DNA of 64,000 nucleotides from NCBI GenBank assembly GCA_037962975.1, contig CM075670.1, forward strand, positions 152,772,501 through 152,836,500, in the 5' to 3' direction. Shown piece by piece: positions 1-11,939 of the stretch (position 1 is the stretch's first letter; every line of letters starts with the position of its first letter). The notes beneath the pieces were generated by a model. It was not told the DNA's origin. It worked only from the letters and a program-made list of their open reading frames with translations, and searched no databases. The translations under genes were made by a program, and so were the position numbers. The DNA comes from Clitoria ternatea (Eukaryota > Streptophyta > Magnoliopsida > Fabales > Fabaceae).

Positions 1-1100
1 GTGTACGTCTCGCCTCTAAGCAACCCACTTAGAGGATTTTCCACTATTGTAGACTAGAGATACAGCTTTGAGCAATTGCGGCTTCCTAGTGTCCCACACT
101 CAAGAACCCAATCCTCACAAGTATAAGGGCAACCCACCCAATCTCTCAATCTCACAATATCCCAAAGATTGAATCCTCAACCTTTGTAACCACTCAACCT
201 AGAGTGAACAACCACTCAACCTAGAGTGAATATCTTGTGTTTGGAGTTTGTGTTTACAATCAATATACTCTCTTAATAGAGCAGATATACAAATGAAAAG
301 CTCTCCCAAATTCTAATCTCTCAAGATGAGAGGATATACAAGTGAAAGTACAATATGCAAGAAATAGGCTTACAAAGCACAAAATAGAGCTATGAATTTT
401 TGCTACTTAGTTGTGTTTTTGTGCTTGTCTTCCTCTTCAATTTATAGAGCCAAGATAGCTGTTGAGGAGTGCCCTAGTCCATCATAGCCGTTACAATTAG
501 TGGAAATTTGAAGAATGGTGGCGACATGACCTGGTTTCCCACTTAAATCTGTTTTTCCACTAGCGTAATCGATTACACCCTCGCGTTGTAATCGATTAGC
601 TTCAAGTCAGAGAGTCACTAATCGATTATTTCACTTCCTGTAATCGATTAGCATCTGTACCTGATGCATTAAATTTGTTTTCGCAGCATCCTAATCGATT
701 AGCATGTCTTGCAATCGATTACCTTAAATCCAGTGACTCACTAATCGATTATATGGTTCCCTTAATCGATTAGCTTTCATACCTGATGCATTTTGTCCCA
801 TTTCTGATTGTTGTAATCGATTAGTCTCTGGTGTATAATCGATTACCTTAATTCCAGTGAGTACCTAATCGATTGTTCAGCTCCCTAATCGATTAGCTTT
901 CATACCTGATGCAATTTTCTTCCAAAACAGAAAGCTCCTAATCGATTAGCATCTATGGCCTAATCGATTAGCTTCGCTGTTACTTCAATTCTGATTTCAT
1001 GTCTTTTGTTTTTTGCATCGGTTTCTTCAAGAGTGCTTGTCATTATCAAAATCTTTGCACATCTTTGGACCTGTTAACATATTCAAACACACCCAGGATC
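1..1100. repeat. Non-coding repeat stretch rich in the palindrome TAATCGATTA
   Basis: No open frame of note. Between about 565 and 970 the 10-bp palindrome TAATCGATTA, or a one-base variant, recurs about 14 times at 20-30 bp spacing, often as gtaatcgattac or ctaatcgattagc. A phrase 'cctgatgca' also recurs (about 660, 782, 903). I recall such TAATCGATTA-rich DNA from legume intergenic retroelement sequence, but I cannot name the family. It may be LTR or untranslated sequence of an element that starts left of the window. Confidence 0.55.
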
Positions 1101-1470
1101 CCCCACCACCATGATTGTATTTTTATTATTTATACACATTGTATATTTGATTTATAGTTTTTATATTTTATTCCATTTAGTATTTATTTTGTTATTTTTT
1201 ATTTATTATGTCAATATTTATTGGTAATTAAATTCAAATAAAAAGCCTTATTGTAATTATCATTAATAATTCAACCTGTTTGATAAATAAATTTAATCCA
1301 TTATTTTGTTTTTAATAATAATTTAATATTTTAAAAAAATTATTCAAATTTAATTATAAAATTTTATCAGCCAATACAAAATACAAAATATTTATCTACA
1401 TTTTTAAAGTTAAATTAACAAAACCTATATAAATATTTAACTAAATTTTAAAAAAAAAAATTCCAATTAG
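1101..1470. other. AT-rich non-coding DNA
   Basis: Mostly A and T with short homopolymers. No coding frame, repeat array or element end was recognised. It may be the interior side of the CACTA element that ends at 1946, but no boundary is visible. Confidence 0.5.
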
Positions 1471-1946
1471 CGACGGCAACAAATGGTCGCTATATTGCAA
1501 CAATAGCGACGGCGACCAGTGGTCGCTGCCTGGCCAGAAACAACGACGGACTACAGTAGTCGCTGTATAGCTTCCCACAGCGACGGCAGATCATGGTCGC
1601 TGGAAGGCCACACTTGGCGACGGATGAGTCGGTCGCTATATGTCTAACTATAGCGACGGCATATGGTGGTCGCAGTGTGGCTGTGAGTAGCGACGGAGGA
1701 TTGAGGTCGCTGTATGAAAATAGTAGCGACGGCTGGAGTCAGTCAAGCAGAGACCATTTTAGCGACGGCATGATGCCGTCAATATATTAGCGACGGCGTG
1801 TCTGTGGTCGCTGATGTGTTTTCGACGAAGGTTTTAGCGACAGCGTGTGTCCCGTCTGATATGTCGTCGCTAAGTGTTGTAGCGACGGCCTTGACATGGG
1901 TTAGCGACCAATTATTCCATCGCTAACAGGTGTTTTTTTAGTAGTG
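1471..1946 (-). mobile_element. End of a CACTA (En/Spm-type) DNA transposon with subterminal hairpin repeats
   Basis: The right edge at 1946 reads on the minus strand CACTACTAAAAAAACA, the classical CACTA-superfamily terminus. Inward of it lie about a dozen units of the form AGCGACGGC...GGTCGCT, each an inverted repeat of AGCGAC and GTCGCT around roughly 10-15 variable bases. Dense subterminal motifs of this kind are the transposase-binding regions of CACTA elements. The opposite CACTA end was not found in the window and no transposase is visible, so this is a truncated or non-autonomous copy. CACTA elements make 3-bp TSDs; aaa follows at 1947-1949 but cannot be checked without the other end. 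Confidence 0.75.
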
Positions 1947-2034
1947 AAATTTACAATAAATTCCTTAATAAAAATTGTGTAAAAATAATAAAAATTAGTT
2001 TAATTTGTTAGAAATTTAGGTTTTAAATTCAATA

Positions 2035-3411
2035 AATGGATTTTGTTGGAAATAATCTACCCTTGATCAATTTTCTCTAGTTTTACAGTGAAAAAGTAAA
2101 GAAATTAAAGAGAAAAATTGAAGAACTGAAGAGCTGACGTGTAGCATCAACACCATGCGTAGCGTGGGGATTTCTAATGCTGACGCTACGCGTCATTCCC
2201 ACGCGTAGCGTCAGGTGCTACGTGGACTCCATTTCCAGGTGGCCGAGCACTCAGCTAGTGACCCATTCTTGGCTTCTCCCGTGCATACAAATGGACACGC
2301 CGAAAGAAGGGACAGATACAAATAGCAGAGCATGATTGATTAAATAATTCAATCATGTCCACTTAATCATGTTTTTAATAGGGGCTGACTCAGGAACCTG
2401 ACGCTACGCGTCAGGACCCTTCTTCAGCCCTATAAATAGGGTCATTCTCCACACATCCAACATGAATTCCATTCAGACTATCACATTTTCTCTCTTATAC
2501 ACTCGAGTTTTGAGTGTTTCTTTTGTGAGTTTGTAGTCTAGAGTAGTTTCTAGATGCTTGAGAGTGTTGTGTAGTATTGTGATCATTGTATTGTGAAGTG
2601 TTTCCATCGTCTTTGTAATGTCAATCTCTGTAAGTGTTGTTTTTATTTTTACCATGTGTAACTAATCTGTTTATGTTGGATTTGGTGAACTAATCTATTG
2701 AGTATGATGTTGTGAATTTGACCTATGCATGTTTATGATTCAAGTGCATGTTAGTATTTCAATGTTTTATTAGTGTGAATGTCAAACGGGAGAATGATTT
2801 TCATGCGTATTGAAACTTGTTTTATTAGTGTGAATGTCAAACGGGAGAATGATTATTCATGTTGTATTGAAACTTGTTTTAACAAGAGTAAAAGTTGGAA
2901 TACCCTTGGTATCTCAATTCTATAGGGGTTGTTAACCATTGTTATGAAAAGGCCTGAACTTAATGCAAGGTTTTACTGAGAAAGATCACGAGGAATCAGA
3001 CTTTACGGTGACTACTTAGAATTTATATCACGAGGGATCGGTTATAATGATTTTAAGCTACAATGACATGAACTTGATGATTAAATATGCATGTCTTGAG
3101 TTCCTCTATTTTTATTCTAGATTAGGGATCCAAATTCCAACATAATTTGTGTATCTGTGTTTTTATCTTCAAGTATCTTAGCTATTCTAAATTACAACTC
3201 AACCTTTTAGAAAGATTTTATTTTCTTTTTACCACATGAACAAGTCAACTATGAAATCTTGTTAATTTGTATAAATTGTTTATAAATCATTCTTTTATTA
3301 ATAAGTTTTTATTTTACCATAGTAAATAGAAATTACTATGAATTACTGGACTTTCAATCTCAGTGGAACGATATCTAAATTTGAAAACTACAAACGATTG
3401 GTGCACTTGCC
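2035..3411 (+). mobile_element. LTR-like fragment with promoter, family unresolved
   Basis: The stretch has the layout of an LTR: a GC-richer U3-like part with repeats of gacgctacgcgtca (about 2190-2215 and 2399-2413), a TATA box (tataaata, 2431-2438), then a T-rich U5-like part. A 55-bp near-perfect direct duplication lies at about 2764-2875. Near the right edge (3350-3411) is a phrase ending ggtgcacttgcc that I associate with gypsy LTR ends, without being able to name the family. No TSD or partner LTR was seen, and the junction with the next element (about 3411-3465) is uncertain. No coding sequence is present. Confidence 0.4.
2431..2438 (+). promoter_or_regulatory. TATA box of the LTR-like fragment
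   Basis: The octamer tataaata sits in cctataaatagg, a strong plant TATA context, about 30 bp before the probable start of a transcript and just after the gacgctacgcgtca repeats. No ORF follows, consistent with an LTR promoter. Confidence 0.5.
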
Positions 3412-4206
3412 AATTAAAGACCCAACAGTATTTCAGGTTTAACAAGAACCAACGTCATCTCTTTGTAGAATATCTTCAAAAAATCTTTCAAAGACTCACC
3501 CTCTCCCTTCCTTAACTGCGCGAAGTTATGCGATGTTTTAGGGACGTCTCTAAAGATGACAAAGTGGTCACCGAAGGCCATTGCCATATCTTCCCAAGAA
3601 TCAACCGACCGCATCAACAATCCCTTGAACCAACTAAGGGCCTCTCTAGTTAGAGTATGGGGGAACATACGACACATCACGTCTTCTTCAGCCCCCAGGA
3701 ACATCGCCTCATAAGTGTAAGCATCCAAATGCTTACTTGGATCAGTCTCACCCGAGTACCTCCTTATGGAAGGGGTTGCGTTGTTTGCAAGTGCCTGGGG
3801 ATGGGCACACTCATCAGCCTTCTAGAAAATGGGACACTGAGTCTATATGTCCCCGAAGCTATCACCGTCGGTTCCTTCCTTCTGGTTCTAACTTGTTCCC
3901 CAGAATCTTGAGACTGCTCCGTCTCCTCGTACGTGGGAATCTTGGAATACTGAAGGGTATTAGACTTCTCCCTTGCTAAGGCCTCATGGGTCTCCTCTGC
4001 CTGAGAAACTACTTTCTCCTCAGTGCACTTTCAATCTTCTTCAACTCAGCCAACTCCTCCTTCAGTTGCTTTATGATTTCATCACGAGGATCAGGTATCC
4101 CCGCAGGCATCATTCTACGAGAGCTTCCTCTAGGGGTTTCAAAGACCAGGCACATATTGGCCAGGGGTGCGATGTCCTCAACATGTCCCTCTTGAAGGTC
4201 CCTCAT
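3412..4206 (-). pseudogene. 5' half of a Tat-type gypsy gag, truncated (element E)
   Basis: Read on the minus strand, this matches the N-terminal half of the gag of element D (26765 onward) in order. The coiled-coil start around IPDPRDEIIKQLKEELAEL (about 4100-4040) matches SPDPRDDMIRMLREEIAEL in D. A middle part (about 3960-3730) includes PFSRRLM and PRHLQTTQP. The retrotransposon gag domain (3728-3450) contains EAMFLGAEEDVMCRMFP and SLKDFL. The reading frame shifts more than once. Similarity stops shortly after the KDFL region, so protease and everything downstream are missing. It is a relative of D, not a duplicate of it. Confidence 0.8.
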
Positions 4207-4257
4207 GTTCCCCCATCAAAGCTTCAAGACTTCTACGAAAATGGGAATCAATCTATT

Positions 4258-4278
4258 GAGTCCCACCGGGTGTGCTAA
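4258..4278 (-). promoter_or_regulatory. Primer-binding site of element E
   Basis: On the minus strand the sequence directly after the LTR end is ttagcacacccggtgggact. This matches the PBS of element D (ttggcacgcccagtggga) with a few changes, and places E's LTR edge at 4279. Confidence 0.6.
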
Positions 4279-4805
4279 TGAATTGGCCTGAACCGGGGTC
4301 AAGGATCCAGTATGGGAACCAGCTAGAAATGTTCTTCCCTATGTGATTTGTACACCAGTCCAGTGGGGAAATAGAGGTCTTGGAGTCCTTGAGATCCTAC
4401 ACACCAAGTTTTCACGTTGTGGGGGCGAAATGAGGTGCCACGTGTAAAGGCACTCTGATGCTCAAGTCAATAAGCAGTTAAGGGAGCAATTCTTGAGCGT
4501 AAGTTAGAGAATGAAGAAAACGTACCATTGTTGGGAAATCCTTGGTATTTATATGCATGCAAGGAACATAAGAGTCCTTAAGGGCTGGGGGACAATCCGT
4601 GTGTCAGTACGATTCTGCGAGAATCTGACACACGACGCGGGTGCCCCCCGTGTCTCCGATGTGTCTTGGTATTGACCTGGACTACCCAGTATAGAGGATG
4701 ACTCGTGTGGGTATTGAGTTCGGAGGTTCATCTGCGATATCGGTAGACGAGTGAAAGCGGGTGAAATTACCCTCTTGTCCATGCACCAGTATCTAGACCG
4801 GATCA
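4279..4805 (-). mobile_element. 5' LTR of Tat-type element E (minus strand)
   Basis: On the minus strand the LTR starts at 4805 with TGATCCGGTC, identical to the first ten bases of the LTR of element D, and ends at 4279 with ...TTCA followed by the PBS. It is about 527 bp, much shorter than D's 907-943 bp LTRs, so it is a different subfamily or has lost sequence. The base run after the right edge is tatat; the matching TSD is lost because the element is truncated on the left. Confidence 0.65.
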
Positions 4806-5385
4806 TATATATAATGAACTAAATATATTTTTAATAGTATTTGTTATTTAAATAATACATTGATAATGTAATTATATAATCTAAAATATATGTCTCATAA
4901 ATACATTTAAATATGAAATATTATTATTAAATATATTAAAATATTTGTGTACCAAGCAAAGACATTTCCCCGCGTATTTTAAAATATTTAAATATTATTC
5001 ATTAAATGCAATTTAGAAGAATATAATTGGCATTACGTACCAAGTACCAACAAATAACAGCTAACTCATGCATAGCACGTGTCCTATGACTAAAGTTTAA
5101 ATAAAGATTAATTTTATTCTTTAGGGAACATATTGTATAGTAGTATTCTCTTTGACCCTTAGATAAAGAGAAAGAATCATTGTTGGAGAAAAGGGTAACT
5201 TGCTGCGCTATACACAAATAAGGTAGAATTTGGAAGGTGGATTTATGCTGTTGGAAATTATATTTTTTACAAAAAATATATTATAAATTCTTTTATCCTC
5301 TTAATTTATTTTTTCACTTTGACCATATGTTGCTTATTTTCTTTAAATTTACGGATGGTTAAAATAATTTTTTTAAAAGGCAATA
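4806..5385. other. AT-rich non-coding DNA
   Basis: AT-rich sequence between element E and the foldback element. The only open frame (around 5002-5217, minus) has no recognisable motif. Nothing else identified. Confidence 0.5.
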
Positions 5386-6158
5386 TGTATATATAGGAAG
5401 CGTAATCAATGAAAATAAAGTTATCGAATGAAAAAAAAATGAGAATAACTAATAAGGACAATCCAAATCAAATTAAAGGATAAGATCAATTTAAGTTAAA
5501 ATTAAAATTGTGTACCATATTACATTCTATACTAACTAATTTTATATCCTTTATCTAATTTGATATCCTTAATTATTTGATATGATATTATTTATCTAAT
5601 TTAAAATCTATTTTCAACTCAAAATTAAATCATGAATTAGTAAATTTAACATTGTGTGTTGTTGTTTGTAAAAAAAATTTACCATCTTCTAAAGTATCAA
5701 ATAGGTATCTCATCTTCAGTTTCAATTTTTCATCACATAGTGACATGAATTCATTTAACTACAAGAAGAATATATAGTTAATAAAACTATATTTGGTTAT
5801 TTGTGTTAGCCAAAGTTGATTCTATAACAATTTATTCCGACAAGGATTAGAAATATCTTAACTTTGAAAATAACTTTGGGAACTGTACAAATTAATATTG
5901 TACAGTGTGCTTTTGTTTTTAATTGCTCATGATTTAATTTTAGATTGAAAATAGATTCTAAATTACATAAATAATATCATATCAAATAATTAGGGATATC
6001 AAATTAGATAAAGAATATAAAATTAATTAAGATAGAATACGATACAATAAATAATATTGATTTAAATTCAAATTAATCTTATCTAAATAATCTTAATTAG
6101 TTTTTTTATTTTTTTATTGAATCACTTTATTTTTATTAGATATACCCCTGTATATATG
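5386..6158. mobile_element. Foldback / long-terminal-inverted-repeat non-autonomous element
   Basis: The left arm (about 5386-5655) and the right arm (about 5915-6158) are imperfect inverted copies. Both contain, in opposite orientation, tatctaatttgatatcc, then aattatttgatatgatatta, then atctattttcaa, in the same order with matching spacing. The outer edges share gtatatata. The centre (about 5660-5910) is unique AT-rich DNA with no ORF. The architecture fits a foldback element or a MULE-like MITE with long arms. Exact ends and TSD are not resolved in this AT-rich context. Confidence 0.6.
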
Positions 6159-6739
6159 AATTTAGAGTTTCACAATATAGTAAATTGATTTGAAAAATAT
6201 CTAATTTCACTAAATGAATTACCAAGTGTGAGCAGATCAACATGTAAAAGATTGTTTTACTTAATTAACTTGTCATATCGAATTTGAGTTAAGGGAAAAT
6301 TGTTGCGTCAAATTTTAGTCGGAACGATTTTATCACTAGTAATAATTATGTTTGACTTATGTTTTGTGAACAATAATTTTATTTAATTTCATATCTAATG
6401 CTATGATAATTATCTTATCTAATAAGGAAACCATCTGATATAAAACCAAATATAGGACAGAATTATAGTTAATATTCTCTTACTTTATGCTTACATCCTA
6501 TTTATATTTATATTATGATATAATTCTACAAATTACCTTCTTAGCAAATAAGGTTATTTGACAATGAACCCTAATTGATAGTGTAGTGCTTAACAAATAA
6601 AGGATTTCGTTTCTACTTGGTGTAATCACTTTATAATTTTTTGAAAAATTTATGACTTTTTAAAAACTATTAGAGTTATATAGTGAACACACTATACTCA
6701 TTTTTAAATAAAATAAAAATAATAGTTTTACTATATGCC

Positions 6740-6773
<34 letters not shown>

Positions 6774-6865
6774 CATGTAATATTTATGAATTATCCATTT
6801 TCACTTATTTTGAAATTTTATTATATTTCAAATTTTAGCATATAATATTTACATTAATTCCTGAT
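6159..6865. other. AT-rich flank with a TA microsatellite
   Basis: Non-coding AT-rich DNA containing a (TA)n run at about 6742-6770. It ends at the insertion site of element A, whose left TSD should be ctgat (6861-6865). Confidence 0.55.
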
Positions 6866-9800
6866 TGTGACATCCCTAGTCAATTTAATCATTTTTCGCA
6901 ATAAATTTTTCGCCTTTAATAAAATTTCCACTCGGTCTTAATATAAAGTAACATTTACTTTCCTTAACTACATTCAAAATAATAAAATCATACTTAAAAT
7001 AGCATTAACCGACTGAAATAAATCCTTGAATAAAAGCATACAAAAAAATTAATAACCGATCGGAATATTTCATCATAAAATAAGATTTAGAATCAGCGGA
7101 AGGAAGAAATCAGAGACAGGGTTACTCGCCTGAGCGAGACTCTGATTCGCTCGGGCGAGATCCGATTCGCTTGAGCGAATATTTAAACCTGAGCGGACCA
7201 GACTTACAAAGAAAGTCAACAAGTCGGGTTTCGCTCGGAAATAAGCCCATTCGGTTATATATATCACTCGGTGACAGCTCACTCGGGGATAATCTAACCT
7301 CCTTCACTCGGAAACACTCAAATTTTCACTCGGAAACATTCTCTCACTCGGTCATCTCTCACTCGGGTCAGCTTAACTTCCACTCAGAGAAGGTTCACTC
7401 ATCCTCATTCAGAAACACTGGGACCTTCACTCGGAAGCACTCTTATCTTTCTTCACTCGGAGTTCTAGCCACAACTCACTCGGAGACACTCTAACCTTTT
7501 CACTTGGAATTGGGTCTCTCGGTTATTCTTCTCTCGGAAAGGAATGAAGGATGCTTACATGGTCAAAAAATCAATAAGCCCTCGGTCGGATAAGGAATTA
7601 CTCGGCTAAATTCACCAGGTGATCAACTCTGCTACAATGCAAATTCATTCATAAATTAAGCACCGATTCATAACAACACACGTTCATATTCAACATACAG
7701 TCAACATCATCAAACACTCAGAAAACTCAATATATATATTTTACACAATTCATTCCGTTTCACTCGGTGCCTTGGCATCAATCCTCCGCTTGGCGCACCT
7801 CCATGGCTTCGACCTCTTCCCTGTCACTGGTTACTAAAAATGTAAACCACAGCAAGGGTGAGTGTTTAGCATTATAATTAATCTAGAACGGAATAAAATA
7901 TGAGTATAAACTTTATCCGATTCTTTAGTTTCAGATTGTACATTACACTCGGCCATTTAACTCACACTCGGCATTACACTCACACTCGGCATTACACTCA
8001 CACTCGGCACTATATCCATTAACACTCGGCACTATTATAATTCACACTCAGCAGCATAACAATTCTCCTTTGACAATCTTAACAAGTAACATTCAGCAAG
8101 TAACTTCCACTCAGCAATTATAACAATCTTTCCACTCAGAAAATATATCAATTAACACTCGGCTTTATAGTAATTCATACTCAGCAATCGTAACAATTCA
8201 TGCTTGGCAATTATCATGCTTTATACTTGGCAATTATAGCCAACCACACTCGTCAAATACAATAAATTGAATTCGCCGAATATGGCAGATCTTACTTGGC
8301 AATTATGACATCTTACTCAACAAGTACAATAATTCATGCTCAACAAATATAATACTTCACACTCGGCATTTATATTCAACATCATTCAACAATATAGCAA
8401 ATTGCACTCAGCAATACATCACTCGGCAATAACGCGAATTGCACTCAGCAATACATCAAATCATTCTCAGCAAACTGATCAAAATCTCATTCGGCAATTA
8501 TAACAACTTAACTCGGTAAGTATACATCACGATTAATAATTCATCAAATTATAAGTCACAACTGACTCTCACATAAAATCGACATCTAGTATCCAGATAC
8601 TAAAGGATCGGCCTTCAGCTGGGGGTCCTACTTGACACCCCGTGAACCCTGCTTGGTTCACCGAGTCCTGCTTGACTCTCCACCTCGACCACTAGGTGTT
8701 AGTAAATCCCTAAGCATGAGCAGCGGAAAAATAAAAGGGATTCCATAGGATTTGCAAGGTTCCGTGTTTCAAAGCACAAAACAATCTCGAAATTCATTTT
8801 GGATTACCTCTTGAAGAACTCCGAAGCAGTCGTAGCCTCGTCCTTTAGGAGTCCACACGAGCACTCCCACCAGAATCGCAACACTTGCCAACTGCTAGTT
8901 TGACAGCGTGTAGCTCTTGCAACTTTTGCGAATTTGTGTCTCACTTGAGTGAACCGCCTATGAGCATCTTATGCTCTATTTATAGGCTTAGGTTTGACCT
9001 AATTTGTTCTCTCTAAAAGTGGGCTCCTTACTCATTCCAAATGAGTTAGGCCCAATAGCTTTATTTTAGTTCAACTAAAATAAGACAACATTTTCTGATG
9101 GGCTTACTCTATGTGTGTGACCCTATAGGTAAAATACCCGGTCATATTAATAATAAACTATTTTATTATTAATATAAAATAAGAGCGGCATCTAGCAATG
9201 CATCATTATGTCCGAATATTATCAACATAACCTATAAGTGATAATAATAATTTTTTTTAATATGTTTATTCCTTTTGTCACGATATCCTAATTGGGCCCA
9301 AGGCATGGTCGCGTCTTCCTTGTACGGCCCAATTTATTTTACTTGATACCGGAGTAGACTGGATCCGAATAAATATCTAATATTTATTCTTTCTAGCATG
9401 GCCATGCGTTTTCTTAGTCTTACTCCATCAAGTGGCCTATGGATATCACTCCTGTCACATAGGAGAGACAAATCCTATCTACATCACTCACATCCCTCTG
9501 CATAATTTGTTCATTGCCTAATCACAACCTTTATAGTCCTCTTGTTACAGAAGATGTTTAATTGTATTAAAACAATAAACTCCTCATGTAGGAATCGTAG
9601 TGACTTCAGGTCGAAGGACTACATATACCATTATCACATTGAGAATCGTTTATGACAATCATGTAACGATCCATGCAACGTTCTCATGGTGGGTCTGTCC
9701 AGTACATCATTACTCTTAATGTGTACCTGTATGAAGACTCGATATCATCTATATCTATGATCTGTGAGATCAGGTCATCAGTACACTCACACACTAGTCT

Positions 9801-11533
9801 CAGTGTATTTACATGTCCCCATGTAAATACTTGACTAGGGACATTTTAGGAATAATTTTTATATGATCTATTACTCCAAGGATAAATATGTTTTAAAACA
9901 ATTTTAAACTGAAATATTTATTCTATTGATAAGTAGAAAAATGATACAAATAAAGAAGCATAAAAGCTCATAGTGCATACACCAACACTGGGTCCTACTT
10001 AACCACTAGGTAGCTCAACTGGGCACAAAAACCATAGGAGCCGGAAATGAGGGGCTATATATACCGTCGGCCGTCCCAAACCACCTAATCATGTATCATA
10101 ATCATACAATCCATTTACTGGAAGCCTGTCAGGAGCCGCTCCTTGCTCGTGCAACGCACCAGCGACCACTCCCCGCCCTCAACAGTATACGGAGTATCTC
10201 ATACACAATATGTAACTCAATATAACAAACATTACCATTCTCATGCCACACATACATATTTTCACATTTTTCATTATAAGTGGCCATTAACATTACTCGG
10301 GTGACCTGCTTGTCAAACCCGACTCGTTAACAACATCACTCGGGTGACCTTCTTGTCAAGCCCGACTCCATATAGCCACAAAACAACAATTATCACAGTA
10401 TTAAATATTTTAATTTCAATCGGTTCAAGCCACACACACACGATCGGAAACCAATCGGCGTCCATACATTTACATGCATTCATTCTCATTCATATACAAT
10501 TCATTCGGTATTATCTCAATTATTACAACATTAAATACTTCTCAAGTCACATGCACACAATCAGAAACTGACCGGTGTTCACATACATGCATACTCATAC
10601 ATTCACAACTTCATCACAACGTCAACATCAGATATTTCCTTGTCACACACACACACGATCCTAAACCGATCGGTGTGCACACAAATACACATTCACAACT
10701 TTCATTCAGCAATATCTCTAAGTCCCCCACACACATTCATATACATATTCACACGGTTTTCATTCAGCATCACTCTCACTCGGTTCACAGTTATTACAAT
10801 GACTCGGACAGTGTCCCATTCTAATTAATTATAACTTGAACACCCCCTTACCTCTGTTCCACGCCTCAACAGTTTCTGGGTTCACCGTTCCACCACCGTT
10901 CCAGCAGCGACTTCTTCAATCGTCCCGTTGACGTTCATTCCAGAACCAGCTCCTTTAAGCATTCCACCCGTGTTGGAACTTGAAACACGTTACCATCACC
11001 CCACCATTCACACGGTCAAGGGCCACTTTAAGGCTCACAGCCAAGAGGAGTGGAGATCGAAACAGTACCTCCACATGCATGACCATTCGGTCCAGAAAAG
11101 AAACAAAAGGGATGAGGTGACAATTTCACACGGTTTAGAGGACATACCTTGAAACCATAACCACAGCTACGCAATTATCTCAAGGTTTGATGCAAAAAGA
11201 GACTTCCCTTCAAAGCTTTCGGCCCTCAACAATGGAGGAAGGAGAAGAAGGAAGGAAACAGACAAAGGAGAAAAAGAAGATTCTCGTGAGAAGAATGATT
11301 GAAGAAAGAGAAAGAAGCCTTTCTTTAATACCCATGGCAACCGGTCACCTGCCCAGCCGGTCATTTCTCCATTCCTTTATGATTTCCTTAATGACTTTAA
11401 TTAAACCTCTCTTCTTCTAATCACACCTTTTATAATTAACCAACAATTCATAAAAATATCAATTAAATTCCTAAAAACAATTTTTAACATTTTTCACTTC
11501 ACAAAATTTTCTATAAATATCCGAGATGTTACA
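6866..11533 (-). repeat. 3' LTR of element A (interrupted by a solo LTR)
   Basis: Starts TGTGACATCCC and ends GATGTTACA, with the polypurine tract immediately to the right. It aligns colinearly with 15052-16793 plus 62616-64000. Net length without the 1291-bp insertion and its 5-bp TSD is about 3372 bp. It has no coding capacity. It is rich in cactcgg/ctcggc motifs (7130-7560, 7940-8520) and inverted motifs such as ctcgcctgagcgag (7127-7140). Open frames such as 7171-7494 and 10474-10824 are by-products of these low-complexity repeats. Confidence 0.85.
8697..9987. mobile_element. Solo LTR inserted in the 3' LTR of element A
   Basis: The 5' LTR copy of A lacks this segment, which starts TGTTAGTAAATCC and ends ACACCAACA, a TG...CA unit with inverted ends. 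It is flanked by ctagg (8692-8696) and ctggg (9988-9992), a 5-bp TSD with one later substitution. At 1291 bp with no PBS, polypurine tract or ORF it is a solo LTR left by recombination between the two LTRs of a full element. The family was not identified; the start resembles copia LTRs that I recall from plants. Confidence 0.75.
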
Positions 11534-11562
11534 TCCACCCCCCCTAAAAGGGATTTCGTCCC
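11534..11562 (-). promoter_or_regulatory. Polypurine tract of element A
   Basis: On the minus strand the bases before the 3' LTR read cccttttaggggggg then tgga, preceded by gggacgaaat. This is the conserved polypurine tract and upstream box of Tekay/Del chromoviruses, also present in B (57981-58004). It primes plus-strand DNA synthesis. Confidence 0.8.
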
Positions 11563-11939
11563 CGAAATCAACACACCTACTAAAAAAAAGATTGAGGTAC
11601 ACCCGCCTCATATCCGATTCAAATTTTCGATTCCAATTTCCTTGGTGTAGGTTACCCCTTTCAAATTTTTCCACTTCATTCTTACCAATGGCACTTCCTT
11701 GTTCCTTATCCGTGTGGTCCGGAATTCCTCAATACCGATCGGTGTACTTCCATCGTCAGGTCCTTCAATTCAAAGAGTCACTCGGCACAATTATTGAATC
11801 ACTCAGAAAATACGCTCGGAGTTGTGACACATGAAGCACATTATGGATTAGTTAACGAACTGGGAAGATCCAGTCGGTAAGTAACATTACCGATTTTCCA
11901 ATATTTGATACGGTCCGATACATCTTGGATTAAGCTTTT

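Noticed and set aside
1593..1790. 65-residue frame in the CACTA end
   Set aside because: It is produced by the AGCGAC/GTCGCT subterminal repeats.
7073..7494. Several 60-107-residue frames in A's LTRs (also 10344-10828, 12415-12768, 15308-15557, 62631-63523)
   Set aside because: Low-complexity His/Ser/Thr-rich translations of cactcgg-type repeats, without homology.
8697..9987. Complete small retrotransposon (TRIM) rather than a solo LTR
   Set aside because: No internal pair of direct terminal repeats, PBS or polypurine tract was found within it.
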